Source: Apoderus coryli (lineage: Eukaryota > Arthropoda > Insecta > Coleoptera > Attelabidae). Taken from it: a stretch of DNA of 64,000 bases. The stretch lies in the NCBI GenBank assembly GCA_911728435.2, contig OU452198.1:30037902-30101901 (forward strand), in the 5' to 3' direction. The position numbers and the translations under genes were made by a program. The notes under the pieces are model-generated. The model saw nothing but the letters and a program-made list of their open reading frames with translations. It was not told the DNA's origin and made no database searches. Below are positions 1 to 11,100 of this stretch, piece by piece; the stretch's first letter is position 1; each line of letters starts with the position of its first letter.

Positions 1-183
1 CGTTCAAGAACTTGGCCTAGATCTGAAATATAAAATATCTGCGTATAAATAGTACCTCCAAAGAGAAGAAAAAGGCACAAAACCCGATACTTGAAAAAAA
101 TAGCTGATGTCTAAAACAAAACAAAAATTTATTAAATTTAGATAAATGACAAAAAGGAGAGCTATTCGTGCCTCGAGGGCAAC
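1..183 (-). repeat. Truncated dispersed repeat, inverted copy of 19.78-19.98 kb
   Basis: This stretch matches the reverse complement of about 19778-19985 nearly base for base, including the CCTCGAGG(G/C) core and the segment rich in AAAAGAGAAGAAAAAGGC. It lies in the intron just upstream of the dehydrogenase exon and is cut by the window edge. The family is not recognised. At the other site the same sequence begins an array of about 510-540-bp tandem repeats. Confidence 0.75.
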
Positions 184-227
184 AGTTTATTTATAATTTA
201 GTGTTAATAATTGTTTTTTAATTTTAG

Positions 228-781
228 GACGATTAATCAATGTAAGTAGTCACTGTGCGCTGGTTAACTTGCCGGGAATAACCGTCTATGGCGCAACTAA
301 AGCTGCTATTACATCCTGGAGTGACGGATTACGCCTGGAACTGGGCAAGTACGGTGTTGATGTTCTGACTTTCATTCCTGGTTCGTTTGTCACTAACAGC
401 AGCCTCGTGGCTAATCAGATGCAATATGTCAAAGAAATGCATGATAATTTTACCGATGAACAACATCGCTTCTACAGTGAATACTTCAAACGATATAACA
501 AGTTCTTGTCGCACATTCAATGTCCACCGAAACCGATCAGGATTGATGATGACAAATTGTATCAGAAGTTTGAGAGTGCACTGTTGGATGAAAGTCCGTG
601 TTTCGTCTACAAGCATGAACCTTTTCGTTACACCGTTTATCATTTCTTGTTTAAGTACACGCCGAAAACCGTGCGAGATTATTTTGTTTTTCGGTTTATG
701 AGTATGCCCGAGTATCGGCCGCCGATTCATGAAGAAGATGACGAGAGTCCTGATGAGGATTTTGAGTTAGAGTTAGAGTAA
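228..781 (+). CDS. Short-chain dehydrogenase/reductase, last coding exon (partial gene)
   Basis: This is the C-terminal part of a classical SDR, an NAD(P)-dependent oxidoreductase with a Rossmann fold. The exon opens after a TTTTAG acceptor at 222-227. GA at 228-229 completes a split codon, giving (G)RLINVSS, so the INVSS strand comes first. The catalytic YxxxK motif follows as YGATK, with Tyr at 287-289 and Lys at 299-301. Then come the SDGLRLELGKYGV helix and the FIPGSFVT segment after the active site. The tail is long and ends in an acidic run (EEDDESPDEDFELELE) before TAA. This resembles the SDR9C / beta-hydroxybutyrate or 17-beta-hydroxysteroid dehydrogenase group, but the substrate cannot be read here. 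The cofactor-binding N-terminus lies outside the window. Confidence 0.88.
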
Positions 782-799
782 TATTAATTTGTAGTATGG

Positions 800-805
800 A
801 ATAAA
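800..805 (+). promoter_or_regulatory. Polyadenylation signal AATAAA for the dehydrogenase gene
   Basis: A canonical AATAAA starts 19 bases after the TAA of the dehydrogenase exon, and AT-rich sequence follows. The position fits a short 3' UTR. Confidence 0.65.
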
Positions 806-1813
806 ATTATTAATTTATTAGTACATCTTTCATTGTTTTACTTCAATTTTCAAGTTTTGGAAACTGCTCTAGTTTTACACAGTTCCAAATTGATTCGGAT
901 AAATCTGGGCCGCTCGTGTCTTTCAAAAATAATCATGCCCAGTAATTTAATTAAATATTTAAAATGTCCTCGTTACAAAATGTCATTATATAACGACAGT
1001 GTCTTCTTTAATTGTTGGTAAATATTTCCAATGTCTACGAAAGACGAAGAAAAATGTAGGCCATTAACCTGCCTTTTGTGCGAGAGAGATTTGGGTATTC
1101 ACCGTATTGAGGGATAACAATATCACGTGACGCCAGCGCGTGTAGAGGTAAATCTCCGTTTCTCCAAATTCCCAAAAGTTTGATAAGTTTATGTTTTCTC
1201 GGATATTTGGGCATGCGTTATGATCGGCTCCGTTGTGAACCATAAAATAAATAACAACAAAAATAACCTAATAAACCTTTACTAACCTTAAATAATAAAG
1301 TGTTTAGTCTGTCGTGTTTATTAATGTATGCTTTTAAGTTTTAAGACCATTAGGACCGAATCTTCAAATACCCAACGCAGTAAAACGGTCTCATGTCTCA
1401 TGACATTGCTATTGCCCACCATCAAATCTCTCCTCCAAATCTTCCTCGCACAAAAGGCAGCTTTACAAGAGAAGAAACATGACAAGATACAAAAACAAGT
1501 AAGGTGAATCCATAGAATCCAGTCTAATATCAAAAAGTGTAACGGGTATGCAGTGTTTTCGCGATCTACGCATGCTCCATCGACCATGGTAGCTTATTTC
1601 TAGTACAAAGCAATGTACGCATGCTCAGATTTCGCCCCGACGAATGGAATCTTTGTCTAAACATTGGGGTTCTCCGACAAATAGGTACTTATATTCGCTA
1701 TCCATCGAGGAGCACTGACGTATAATAGGCACAGCTGGTATTCATCGGTGCGTAATGCATGGTTACAAACCAAGTAATATCGCTGTTCTTTGTGGTCCCT
1801 ATTTCGTAGAAGG
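806..1813. other. Intergenic stretch with decayed repeat fragments
   Basis: No convincing gene is visible. Positions 1500-1612 are an inverted, diverged copy of 3310-3400, sharing the segment around TGCATACCCGTTACACTTTTT. A further piece of the right arm of the neighbouring THAP element therefore lies outside its left end. The - strand reading at 1321-1587 has no recognisable domain and I treat it as chance. Confidence 0.5.
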
Positions 1814-3439
1814 CACAGAAATCTTATATTATATATATATATACTCTAGAATGATAATCCCGTAGTACAAAAATGTAACCAAAAGTGTAGAGCTGTCCAT
1901 AATGCGCATGATCACCAGTAACTTATTTTTCAACAGGACCGGCTTTGATTAAATGTAATATTACTGTTATAAATATATTTAAAATTAAATTTTACCATTT
2001 GGTAATTCAAATAAAAAAATGGAATAAAGGAATTTAAGAAATAAAAAATTACATTAAATATCTAAATACTTTATTGTCTAACAGGTACAACCCAATAATA
2101 ATAAATCTAAGCAGAAACGAGAAATAAGTAAAAATTCTAATACTGGAAAATATCGTAAGGACTTGAGCATTCTAATTATTTATTTTATTATTATATAATA
2201 TTTGTTTGTTTATACAACCACCTTAGGCCTCTTACCTCTCTACAGCCTTCAAAGAAGGGGTGCAAGAAACAGTGACTTCACGAATATTTTCCGTGTCCAT
2301 GTAAACCACTTCCATATCATCCGTACTACTCGCAATAGTATTTTGTGACAAAACATGGTTGGTAGAACTTTTATTCTCAGCAATTTCATGGAGGATTCTA
2401 TAATTAAGTATATTCCAGTTTAACAACAGAATTCAAACGAACTTTGTATACCTACACAACGTAGGAAATATATTCTTGACATACATATCATGCATTTTTG
2501 ACAGACTGCTTTTAAGTAAACAGTGTCTTGATATCAAACGATTAAGAATTTAACTTCCACTCTCATTTACATAATCTCTTCTTTTCAACAAAAGTTTGGG
2601 AACTGCATCGGGTACGAGGGTGATCCTCTTGCCGTCTTCTCTACAAATGATATCTTCTGCAGCGAAATGCTTACTGCATATGACATTCCCATCACATACA
2701 TTTTCTGTACTAGGATCCCAATGCCCGCATCCAAACATCATGTCTTTTTTTTGTCAAACTAAAAATGAGTATCATGTCAATGGTATCATATTGACTCAAA
2801 CTGAGACTGTTAGAAACCCGAAACAATAACTTACTGAAAATATTTAATACCAGGAATGAGACCTTCATTTTTACACCACAACACTATACACCTCATTGTT
2901 TGTTAAATAAACTAACTAAAACCAAAATAACAAATATTAAACACAATTTTAATCACAAATAGGTATATCTATCAACAATTAAAATATACCACGAATAAAA
3001 CCATAACTCAATTATAAAACCTTTCTGAATTGTTGTGAAGCCGACTCTGACAGATATTCCCACTACGAGAAATGTCATTTGCGAAAACAGACGCTGTTGC
3101 GAAATCTCCTAAATTTAATAAGATTTGGAAAAAAATGTTTCGTTCATATTGCTGAAAACTAAACAGTATGCAATTTTACCGATAACATTAATTATTTGAT
3201 TTTGTCAAGCAGTTTCGTATGACGCAACATATGGATTTATTTATAAAACAGATATGTCGCATAAATTCTGTAAGGCGAACGACAAAATAGTTTTAAATAT
3301 GGCAGCTCTGTACTGAAAATAAGTTACTGAGGAGCATGCGTAGTTCGTGAAAACTCTGCATACCCGTTACACTTTTTGGTATTCGGCTGGATTTAATTAG
3401 CATTCTAGAGTACATAATATATAATATAAGATTTCTATG
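1814..3439 (-). mobile_element. P-like (THAP) DNA transposon with 8-bp target duplication
   Basis: Both ends begin CAYAGAAATCTTATATTAT when read inward (1814 onward on +, 3439 backward on -), and the similarity continues through ACTCTAGAATG. The insertion is flanked by perfect 8-bp repeats GTAGAAGG at 1806-1813 and 3440-3447. An 8-bp duplication, CA termini and an internal THAP reading frame are the hallmarks of the P superfamily. A second inner inverted match, around CAGTAACTTATTTT, lies at 1889-1932 and 3300-3345. No transposase catalytic domain is left, so this copy is non-autonomous. Confidence 0.75.
2232..2896 (-). pseudogene. THAP-domain gene fragment, frameshifted
   Basis: The reading starts at ATG 2894-2896 with MRCIVLWCKNEG, which supplies the first CxxxxC of a C2CH THAP zinc finger. 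It runs to a GTAAGT donor near 2832. The next block holds HDVWMRALG in one frame, then WDPSTENVCDGNVICSKHF in another. The CSKHF supplies the final C-x2-H of the finger, and AVPKLLLKR matches the usual THAP AVP end. The frame change near 2722-2735 breaks the domain. A 64-residue reading at 2232-2426 may be a downstream remnant. THAP fingers are the DNA-binding modules of P-element transposases and related domesticated proteins. Confidence 0.6.
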
Positions 3440-3447
3440 GTAGAAGG

Positions 3448-4515
3448 GGACTATGAAAAAAATGTGCATATAGTAACGGAGTATTCAAGAAAACTGCTGT
3501 GCCATCTCATTGCTGTTCCATCATGGAGTTTCCTACTCATTTAACCAAAAAATAAAAAAAAAACGAAGACTTTTAAAGCCAGGACTCCCTGTAAATCGGG
3601 AAGGTAAGACAACATAAGGTTGGCGATTTTCCAGTGTTTTATAGTTTTGTTACAAATAGGTACATAGGTAGGTTGTAAAAAATCCGTATTTTCTAAATTT
3701 TTCAGCTTCCCAGTCAGGTAATACTGAATTCAACGAATTAATGTCATATCTTTCGTAATTAGTAACAATTCATATGTATTCATATTATTATATTCTTGCT
3801 GATAATTTTGCAAGTGACGGACTTAGAAAGAAAAGTTTTTGTTACATTTTTTAGGTACGTATTATAAATTAAATAAATAGATCAGACATAGTACATACTC
3901 GTACTTTCTTCTTAACTAACTCCTTATTTTTAAAATATAAATAGGTGCATAAATACGGCACCAAAACCTAACAAGTTTTAGAAGTAGGTAAAACTAAAAA
4001 ATCTGCAGACAATAGTATAAATATAATAATAAATGTAATAAAGAGTAGTTAATACGCAAATTGGCTAACAAAAAAAAAAATCATTATAAAGTTTTGTATG
4101 AAAAAATTCCAAACAATGGATTTTTTAGCAGCCAAACTTAATTTTATCAAATTTAAAACTCTATTCTATTAGTTAATAGGTAGGTATTATAATAAAGATA
4201 ACCCTCGTAGTTTTGCCGTTAATCAAGAACACATTTAAATTATCACCCTGTAGGTCCTTAGAGTAAAAGGAAATTAAAGTTTTAAGATTGACATTTAATT
4301 AATTATTACGTTGATTAAATTTTATGTTAAAACATTAGTGTCAGTAGAACTTTAACAAGAACTCATAATTGGATACAACGTTGTCAATATTACTGTGCTT
4401 ATCTACCATTTACTCCATTAGGTATTTCTTTACGAGGTATATTTTGTGAAGCGTCAATAATATATGCTTCCTAACGTTGCATTCGCGCAATTTTTCACTA
4501 CGTGCATCTCATTTG
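3448..4515. other. AT-rich intergenic DNA
   Basis: No gene or clear repeat family is visible. The stretch is strongly AT-rich with scattered short TAGGTA-type motifs and homopolymer A runs. Confidence 0.5.
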
Positions 4516-4815
4516 TTACCTATAATAAAGATTAGGAAATACTATAAGATATTGCACTTCTCCAGGGTCTGCTCGAAGTCCTATATGATATACGAGAACA
4601 AAGACGGTACCTGCAATAGCTAAATACTGACCCGCTTTAAACAAATACTTGCCCTGGGCGGAAAAGTACTTACTTTTTACAAATGATTTCAGAAACATTT
4701 CGAGTTAAAACCATTTCATATTGGTCCAATAATTCTGGTGTTAGGCGTATTACCTAATATTTCATTAACATCATCCATCCAATTTGCTCCTTCAACCTGA
4801 TCAAAAAACTTTAAA
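4516..4815 (-). other. Unidentified reading frames with one predicted membrane segment
   Basis: Reading leftward on the - strand, 4815-4723 is open (VEGANWMDDVNEILG is its core). It is followed by a separate ATG reading, 4698-4516, of 60 residues. That reading has a basic N-terminus (MFLKSFVKSKYF) and one hydrophobic stretch (QYLAIAGTVFVLVYHIGL), and overlaps a possible donor TATAG/GTAAC at its end. I do not recognise either. The composition is more protein-like than the surrounding DNA, but chance is not excluded. A mariner fragment begins immediately to the right. Confidence 0.2.
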
Positions 4816-5025
4816 TCATATATAGCATATCATTTCTTGAAGGCTCGGGCGTTTCCTCCCAGATGCTTCTTCAAAAAATAAATGGAAATCACTGAGCGCA
4901 AGACCAGGGCTGTATGGTGGATGATCAACTTGTTCGCAACCAAATGATCGGATCAGTGTTTGAGTTTGATTTGCTGTGTGAGGCCTGGCATTGTTATGAA
5001 GCAAAACGATACTCGTGCTCAGCAT
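4816..5025 (-). pseudogene. mariner transposase, C-terminal fragment (copy 1)
   Basis: The peptide holds the mariner signature LLHNNARPHT...HPPYSPGLALSDFHLF. In active mariners the second catalytic Asp sits in LLHDNARPH; here it is Asn. The third Asp (LSDF) is kept, at the normal DD34D spacing. The start of the peptide abuts the LINE fragment that begins at about 5026 on the opposite strand. The matching N-terminal half of the same transposase lies at 6640-7267. The element is inactive. Confidence 0.85.
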
Positions 5026-6186
5026 GCCACGTAAATTTCTTAACGCCTCACAGCATTACACTGCGGTAGTCAGACCTATGATAACATACTCGTCGCTGAT
5101 TTGGTGGACGAAAACGGAACAGCATACCGCCATTGCTGAGTTGGACACGGTCCAGAGACTTGCCTGCTTAGCAATGACGGGCGTTTTTAGAACTACTTTG
5201 ACAGCCGCAATGGAACCTCCCACCCTTGCACATCATGGTAAGGATGGAGGCGGGGGCGGCATTCATTAGACTGCAAGTGTGGTAGGAACTGTACCCATTT
5301 ATCGGGGACATACCAAAATTGGGGTATGTATTGGGGATGACATCATAGACATGCCCATGCACCATATCAGACCAAAATTTGAATTTGACATAAATTTCGA
5401 AGTGCATATTATGGACCGCAAGGTTCTTGATCAAGACTGCATACGGACACTGAGAGAGGGATAACCTGGTTTACAGACGGGTCAAAAACTGAAAGAGGAA
5501 GGGGTGCAGGAATATTTAGTGAGACAAGGAACTCGAATCTAAGATTCTGACTGGGGAAAAACAAATCCGTGTTTCAAGCGGAAATGTTTGCAATTCTGCA
5601 GTGTGCAAAACTAAACAGATTGAGGGCTTATACAAACAAGCGAATCAATATATGTTCAGATAGCCAGGCGGCCTTAAGGGCTCTGAGAAGGCCCAAGGTT
5701 ACAACTAAACTGGTATGGGAATGCCAAACAGAACTTAGGGCCTTGGCGGACCACAATAGGGTTAATTTAGTGTGGGTCCCGGGGCACTCGGGAATATAAT
5801 GCAACGGATTGGCTGGCTAGACAAGCCTCTGAAACCACATATACTGGCACGGAACCTGCGCTGGGCTTGTCTAAAAGAACGGCGAGGGAACTCCTCAAGT
5901 GCTAGGCCAAAAGCGAGCACCATAGATATTGGTAACATATTCCCAAGCAGGAGCATGGGAAGAGGTTCATACCTGGTGCAGCACCAAAACGCACTGAAAA
6001 ACTGCTATCATTAAGCAGGTGTCAGATGCGAGTAACTATGGGACTCCCTGGGCATTGCGCTCTGAGAGACCACCTAAGAATGAATGTTGCGTAGTAGTAG
6101 AATGATAGTGAGTGCAGTATGGTCCTGAAACGGCACAATAAGCCTTCAAGGCTGAAGTACGCCATTCGTACACGCCGGGATGTGTG
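5026..6186 (+). pseudogene. Non-LTR retrotransposon 3' part: RT end and RNase H
   Basis: The first block, HYTAVVRPMITYSSLIWWTK, followed by LDTVQRLACLAMTG, is the C-terminal region of the reverse transcriptase of R1/jockey-like LINEs. After a gap with stops, 5471-5799 encodes an RNase H domain with its catalytic landmarks: WFTDGSK, FQAEM, CSDSQAAL and VPGHSG. Stops and frameshifts split it. The 3' tail (6030-6186) recurs at 6467-6620. The element sits inside the mariner copy. Confidence 0.8.
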
Positions 6187-6187
6187 A

Positions 6188-6297
6188 GTGGAGGATCAAC
6201 TTGTTCGCAGCCAAATGATCGGATCAGTGTTTGAGTTTGATTTGCTGTGTGAGGCCTAGCATTGTCATGAAGCAAAACGATACTCGTGCTCAGCATG
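6188..6297 (-). pseudogene. mariner transposase fragment (duplicate of 4920-5026)
   Basis: This repeats LSTSIVLLHDNARPHTANQT and the following IRSFGCEQVD. It still has the catalytic Asp that the copy at 4816-5025 has lost. The block and the LINE sequence to its right reproduce the order seen at 4917-5195, so this is a local duplication and not an independent insertion. Confidence 0.8.
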
Positions 6298-6620
6298 CCA
6301 CGTAAATTTCTTAACGCCTCACAGCATTACACTGCGGTAGTCAGACCAATGATAACATACTCGTCGCTGATTTGGTGGACGAAAACGGAACAGCATACCG
6401 CCATTGCTGAGTTGGGCAGGGACAGAGACTTGCCTGCTTAGCAATGACGGGCGCTTTTAGAACTCGTTACTGGGCATTGCGCTCTGAGAGACTACCTAAG
6501 AATGAATGTTGCGTGGTAGTAGAATGATAGTGAGTGCAGTATGGTCCTGAAGCGGCACAACAAGCCTTCAAGGCTGAAGTACGCCATTCGTACACGCCGG
6601 GATGTGTGAGTGGAGGACCA
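6298..6620 (+). pseudogene. Second LINE copy with a large internal deletion
   Basis: Positions 6298-6465 repeat the reverse-transcriptase end found at 5027-5195. They join abruptly to 6466-6620, which repeats the 3' tail found at 6030-6186. The roughly 840 bases in between, including RNase H, are missing. The copy ends at the junction with mariner sequence near 6620. Confidence 0.75.
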
Positions 6621-6639
6621 GATGGATGTTAAAAAAAAG

Positions 6640-7267
6640 ATACAGCATTTATTGTTTGACCTTGAGGCAAAAACTCTACAATCAAAACACCTTCCCCGCT
6701 ACACATCATTTTTGGGGTAGAAATTGTTTGCTAAAACTTCACTTTTGAGGGTGATGTTAGCTGATTTCATGGATTATTGTTTCGATTGTGGCGTAACGTA
6801 GGCCACTCGTCTTGTCGCCAGTGACAATTTGGCTTAACAACTCGTCACCTTCCCGGTTGTACCGCTCTAGGAACGTGAACTGGATAAACGTTTGTTTTTG
6901 TGAACTTCCGTCAGCATTTTCGAGCCCAGCTGGGGCATAACGTTCGGTACTTCAAACGTTCTGACATATTTTCGTAAATCACACTTCTTGACACTTCAGG
7001 AAACTCACAAGATAATGATGATATTATAAATCGTCTATCTGTCTCTTTTGCTTTTTCATCAATTTTTTGCACCAAGTCATGCATATTCGTACGGCCATCT
7101 TTAAAAGCTCTCACCCATTCCCTTACCATCCGATCACTCATACTGTTTTCTCCCTAACCTTCACAGATCTGACGATGAGTGTCAGCTGCTTTCACGCCTT
7201 TAGCATTAAGAGAACGTATCACACCGCGTATTTCACAGTGGGCGGCATTTTCGAACGGATGAGGCAT
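6640..7267 (-). pseudogene. mariner transposase, N-terminal half
   Basis: The reading starts at ATG 7265-7267 (MPHPFENAAH). It continues into MSDRMVREWVRAFKDGR, LVQKIDEKAKETDRRF and FPEVSRSVIYENMSERLKYR, the two helix-turn-helix regions of mariner transposases. After a stop, IVTGDKT supplies the region of the first catalytic Asp (near 6825). The continuation to the C-terminus is displaced to 4816-5025 by the LINE and the local duplication. Several stops make it non-functional. Confidence 0.85.
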
Positions 7268-8089
7268 TTTAAAATTAAATTAAAATTCAAACAACGTTTA
7301 AGACTGTCGAATGGGTCCGTCATGGCGGCGGTGGCTTGCCAACAGATACCCGGTACACAGCGTGCGAATTCCAAAACGGTACTTCATTTAAAAATATCCC
7401 TTGTGTAATGGTTCACCCCCAATACTTATATTCTTCTTCTCTTCTCAAGTCGCCATAGGAAAGGGTGCTGTAATGATTCATCCTGTACTCTTTTAATATA
7501 TTGCTAACGAATATTGATGCTAGGTAATAATAATAGTCTCGTCAGTAGTTCATTGTACTGTATTGCTCTAATTATCTATGCTAACATCTGCACATTATTG
7601 TAATTGGGTTTATCAATAATTATTAAGTTGTGACTAGAGTTAATTGTAGTTTACCCTCGTAATATTAATAATGTAGAAATATAATCTAATCTGACAACAT
7701 TGTCCTGGAGCGGAGCTGGGAAACTCGACGTTCATTTTATCGATTTGTCGATGCCATTTTCATTTTTCCAAGGTGGCAGTAGGAAACTTTCCTACACTTA
7801 CCGTATATAGATGTAATATACGCGTTTGTGTTTTCCTCTATTAATTTGGTAACAATGTCCATCGGCGTCGATTTGGAGACGGGCGTCGTTTTTCTGTGTT
7901 TATTGTTTAGTTCGATATTCTTGTTTGATTTTAGGTATCATCATGAAATTTATTGCGGTTAAATTAACAACAAATTGTTGATTTGCCGTGCCTATCAGCT
8001 ATCAGAAGTGATTGTAAAAGTTTTATTCGTTTTGAAAGAGAATTAATTATAAATTGGTGTTAATGAATGTGCTAGAATTAATGTTAAGT
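7268..8089 (+). promoter_or_regulatory. Upstream region and probable 5' UTR of the SGSM gene
   Basis: This stretch precedes the inferred first coding exon. From about 7690 to 8060 the sequence is less repetitive and more GC-balanced, for example around GTCGATTTGGAGACGGGCGTC, as expected for a promoter and 5' UTR. The transcription start cannot be placed. Two in-frame upstream ATGs lie at 8063 and 8081. Confidence 0.4.
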
Positions 8090-8102
8090 ATGGGTGCGGA
8101 CG
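8090..8102 (+). CDS. SGSM1/2-like: SGSM exon 1 (13 coding nt)
   Basis: ATG GGT GCG GAC G is followed by the donor GTGAGT. Spliced to exon 2 it reads [20 protein letters not shown], matching the usual SGSM start (MG, acidic residues, then [14 protein letters not shown]). In-frame ATGs at 8063 and 8081 would add nine or three residues. I prefer 8090 because its length agrees with the family. The exon sits 13.5 kb upstream of exon 2. Confidence 0.7.
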
Positions 8103-11100
8103 GTGAGTTTGTCAAATTTAAATATTTTTTAGTAAATAAATTAAATTGTTACTGTTTTTATAATTTTAACACTAGTTGAATATTAGGATTTATAACTGCG
8201 TCGCGCGAAACATTCTAGTGCAGCCTATACGAGGGTTATCTTTTGTTATTACAAAATCTGGGAAGAAAACAAACTAAACTGGTGGACAGTTCTTGCAACA
8301 TGGAAAATAGCACCCAAACTCAAATCTCGATATTTTCGAAACTGAAAGTGATATCGAGTTGCGGTATTCGGGAGGTTCTTGACCAACTCTTTAAGAACAC
8401 GTACAGGGTATATTTCTTTTATTTACCCACTTATACAGGGTGAGCAAAGGAAGTCATGTCAGATTCTCAATTTTTTATGTGGGAAATTTTTCTATGCTTG
8501 TTTTTGATCTTTGGACTATGCTAAAAACAGTAATTTCTCAAATGTTGGCTAAAATTCAAATTATCGAATTTTAAAAAGGTGTTACATGTATCCCTAAAAA
8601 GGTACCTTTTCGAGGTGTCTCTTGAGAATTGGTATTTTTTCTCATATTGGTGCATAAAGTGGGATTTCTTACGCCTGAGAAAAGATTGAGGCACTCATTG
8701 AACGTTATTGCCGCCAGTGGCGTGCAGTGAAAATTTGCTACAATTTAAACCGAATTTATAAATTATACTATTCAATTAAACAGCTTAATGAACAAATCCA
8801 ATTATACTACACTTAATATAGGGCTGTATTCAGCATTGGCGTACGCGTCTTCATTGGAGAAGATTATTAAATTTTAATAATAAACAACATTATAAGTTTT
8901 AAACCATAACCCAAACATGTGAGTCATCAATGCAAATGATATTATACAAGGTGTTTCAGAAAGACATGGCCAAAACTTGTGAGCGAATTGGGGACATCTT
9001 AAACGTTTTCGAGAAATTCGAGTTTGAAAATTTTAGGACAAAACTGGTCCTTAGTACAAAGCATTATTAAAATTTGGGAAAACTTTTCGTTAGCAAACTG
9101 TATTTTATTAATGCTGTTTACTAAGGACCAGTTTTGTCCTAAAATGATCAATGAAGAAGAAGTATCCCTTTTTTATGTAGAAAACTATATTTTATCACAT
9201 TTTTGACACAAAATGAATAAAAATCACATGGAAAAAAAGTTAGGTTATAATTAAGGCAAGGGTCCCGCGGTTTACCCGCCTATGGTCATCCTTTTTTATT
9301 CAATTTCATGTCAGTTTACGACATTTAACTAGATGAATAAATGTGCTACATTTGGTTAATTCTTCTTTACTCGTTTCGAAAATATTTCAAAAAAATCGTC
9401 TTCAGGCAGTCATCTTTAACACCCTGTATCTTACAGACTTTTCGAAAAATTACAATTTAGGTTTTTTTCATGGTTAGATGTCCCCAATTCGCTCACAAAT
9501 TTTGACAATGTCTTTCTGAAACACCCTGTAGAACCGGATGCTTACCACCCGCCACTGTCCTTCTTTATAACTATTGCGGCTCGGCGGTCGGATCCTCCTT
9601 GCCCACGAGCGGATAGATTTAACTACGACTCTAAAACTGCGGACATGAATCTGTTGAATGTTGAATGTCCATCTTAGTTTTATTCAGTGGGAAGTATTTT
9701 TTGCTCATAAATCTACTGATGAAGTGGTTAATGCTTTTGTAGTATTGGATAGGGATGTTAATTAAAACTCGTGTTGTTAACACTTTAACCACATTTTATT
9801 GAATGAATTCCCAATCAAAAAGTATTACAATAATTGGTGTATTTTGCAAGTTAGTGATTTATTATAATCACCTGATTTACCTATGTTATATTAGTCGACA
9901 TTAATTTGTCATGAGTATTCAAAATGTAATGTAATTATTAATATCCGGAAGTTAAGTAACACCTAAGCAATTATTACCTTTCTTTACAGGGTGTTCTAAG
10001 TTAGGTTCTACACCTTCCCTTTCCGAGAAAATGTCCTTCACTATGGCCACTTGTGAAGGGCATTTCAACAGAATCAAAAGAATAATAATTGCCAACTGAT
10101 ACTACTGCAAATTCTAAACAAAATACAAATAATTTAGAAACCATAAATTGCTGATCAAGTAGTACTATTATATTTGAAATGTAGGCACATGTTTAGTAAA
10201 GTGTTATGATTTTATATTTTATTTGACCCCTTATAACTAGACTTAAACTCGAAATATAATATACCGATTAATTAATACCATAAGTAACTACCTATAACTA
10301 GACTAACAATAAATTCTTCACTTTGCATGCATGCATATTTTTTGTAATAGGAGACGTCTCTATATTATAATTTTACCTAAACATAATTAACGATATAGTA
10401 GCAATATTACAAATTCTAAATTCTCACTAAATTAAATAAAAACATTGTTTATTTCATAAAATATACACTGTGTCCACTTTCACCACCTTACCTAAAAAAA
10501 ATTTTACAACGGTTTTTATGAATTGTATACTGTTTCCCCTTGTTGTCTTTAATAGTACAATTCGGGTTTTCTACTGACACAACCTCAAATGGTCCGTCGA
10601 ACCAAGAGTCTAGTTTATGCCGATCTTCGTTAGACAACAAAACTAGATCGCCTGGTTTTAACGACAACTCTTTTGCATTTGCATCAAGTAGAATTTTACG
10701 TCTTCTCTTGGCATCGTCTAAGTATTCTTTAGCTCGCTTTTGTGCAAGCTGCAACCTATACCGTGTTTCCTCATAGTAAGCGTCTATATTGTATAATGGA
10801 TCTACGCGTGATCCATCAAATAATTCTGGTAAACAGGCTTTCTTGGCGAAGACTAACTCGAAAGGAGTATAGTTGTGATATGTACTAGGTGTAGTATTGT
10901 AACAGAATGCAAAATATCTGCTCCAAATATCCCAATCTGTATGTGAAGCATTGATATATGTTCGAAGATACTCATTAAGTGTTCTGTGACTGCGTTCACA
11001 ACCACCGATAGACTGACTGTGATAAGGAGTAGACATTTTGTGTTCCATTTTCAGAATTTTTGTAATATTGGAAAACGTTTCATTTCTGTATTCGGTGCCC

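Noticed and set aside
727..760. CTGATGA-like core in the dehydrogenase tail, and again at 45520
   Set aside because: Both are inside coding exons and lack the following hairpin, GAAA and pairing stems.
1321..1587. 88-codon - strand reading
   Set aside because: It covers the inverted fragment of the neighbouring THAP element and has no recognisable motif.
9738..10488. An envelope gene between pol and the 3' LTR
   Set aside because: Only about 475 bp without a long frame separate pol from the polypurine tract, so the element has no envelope.
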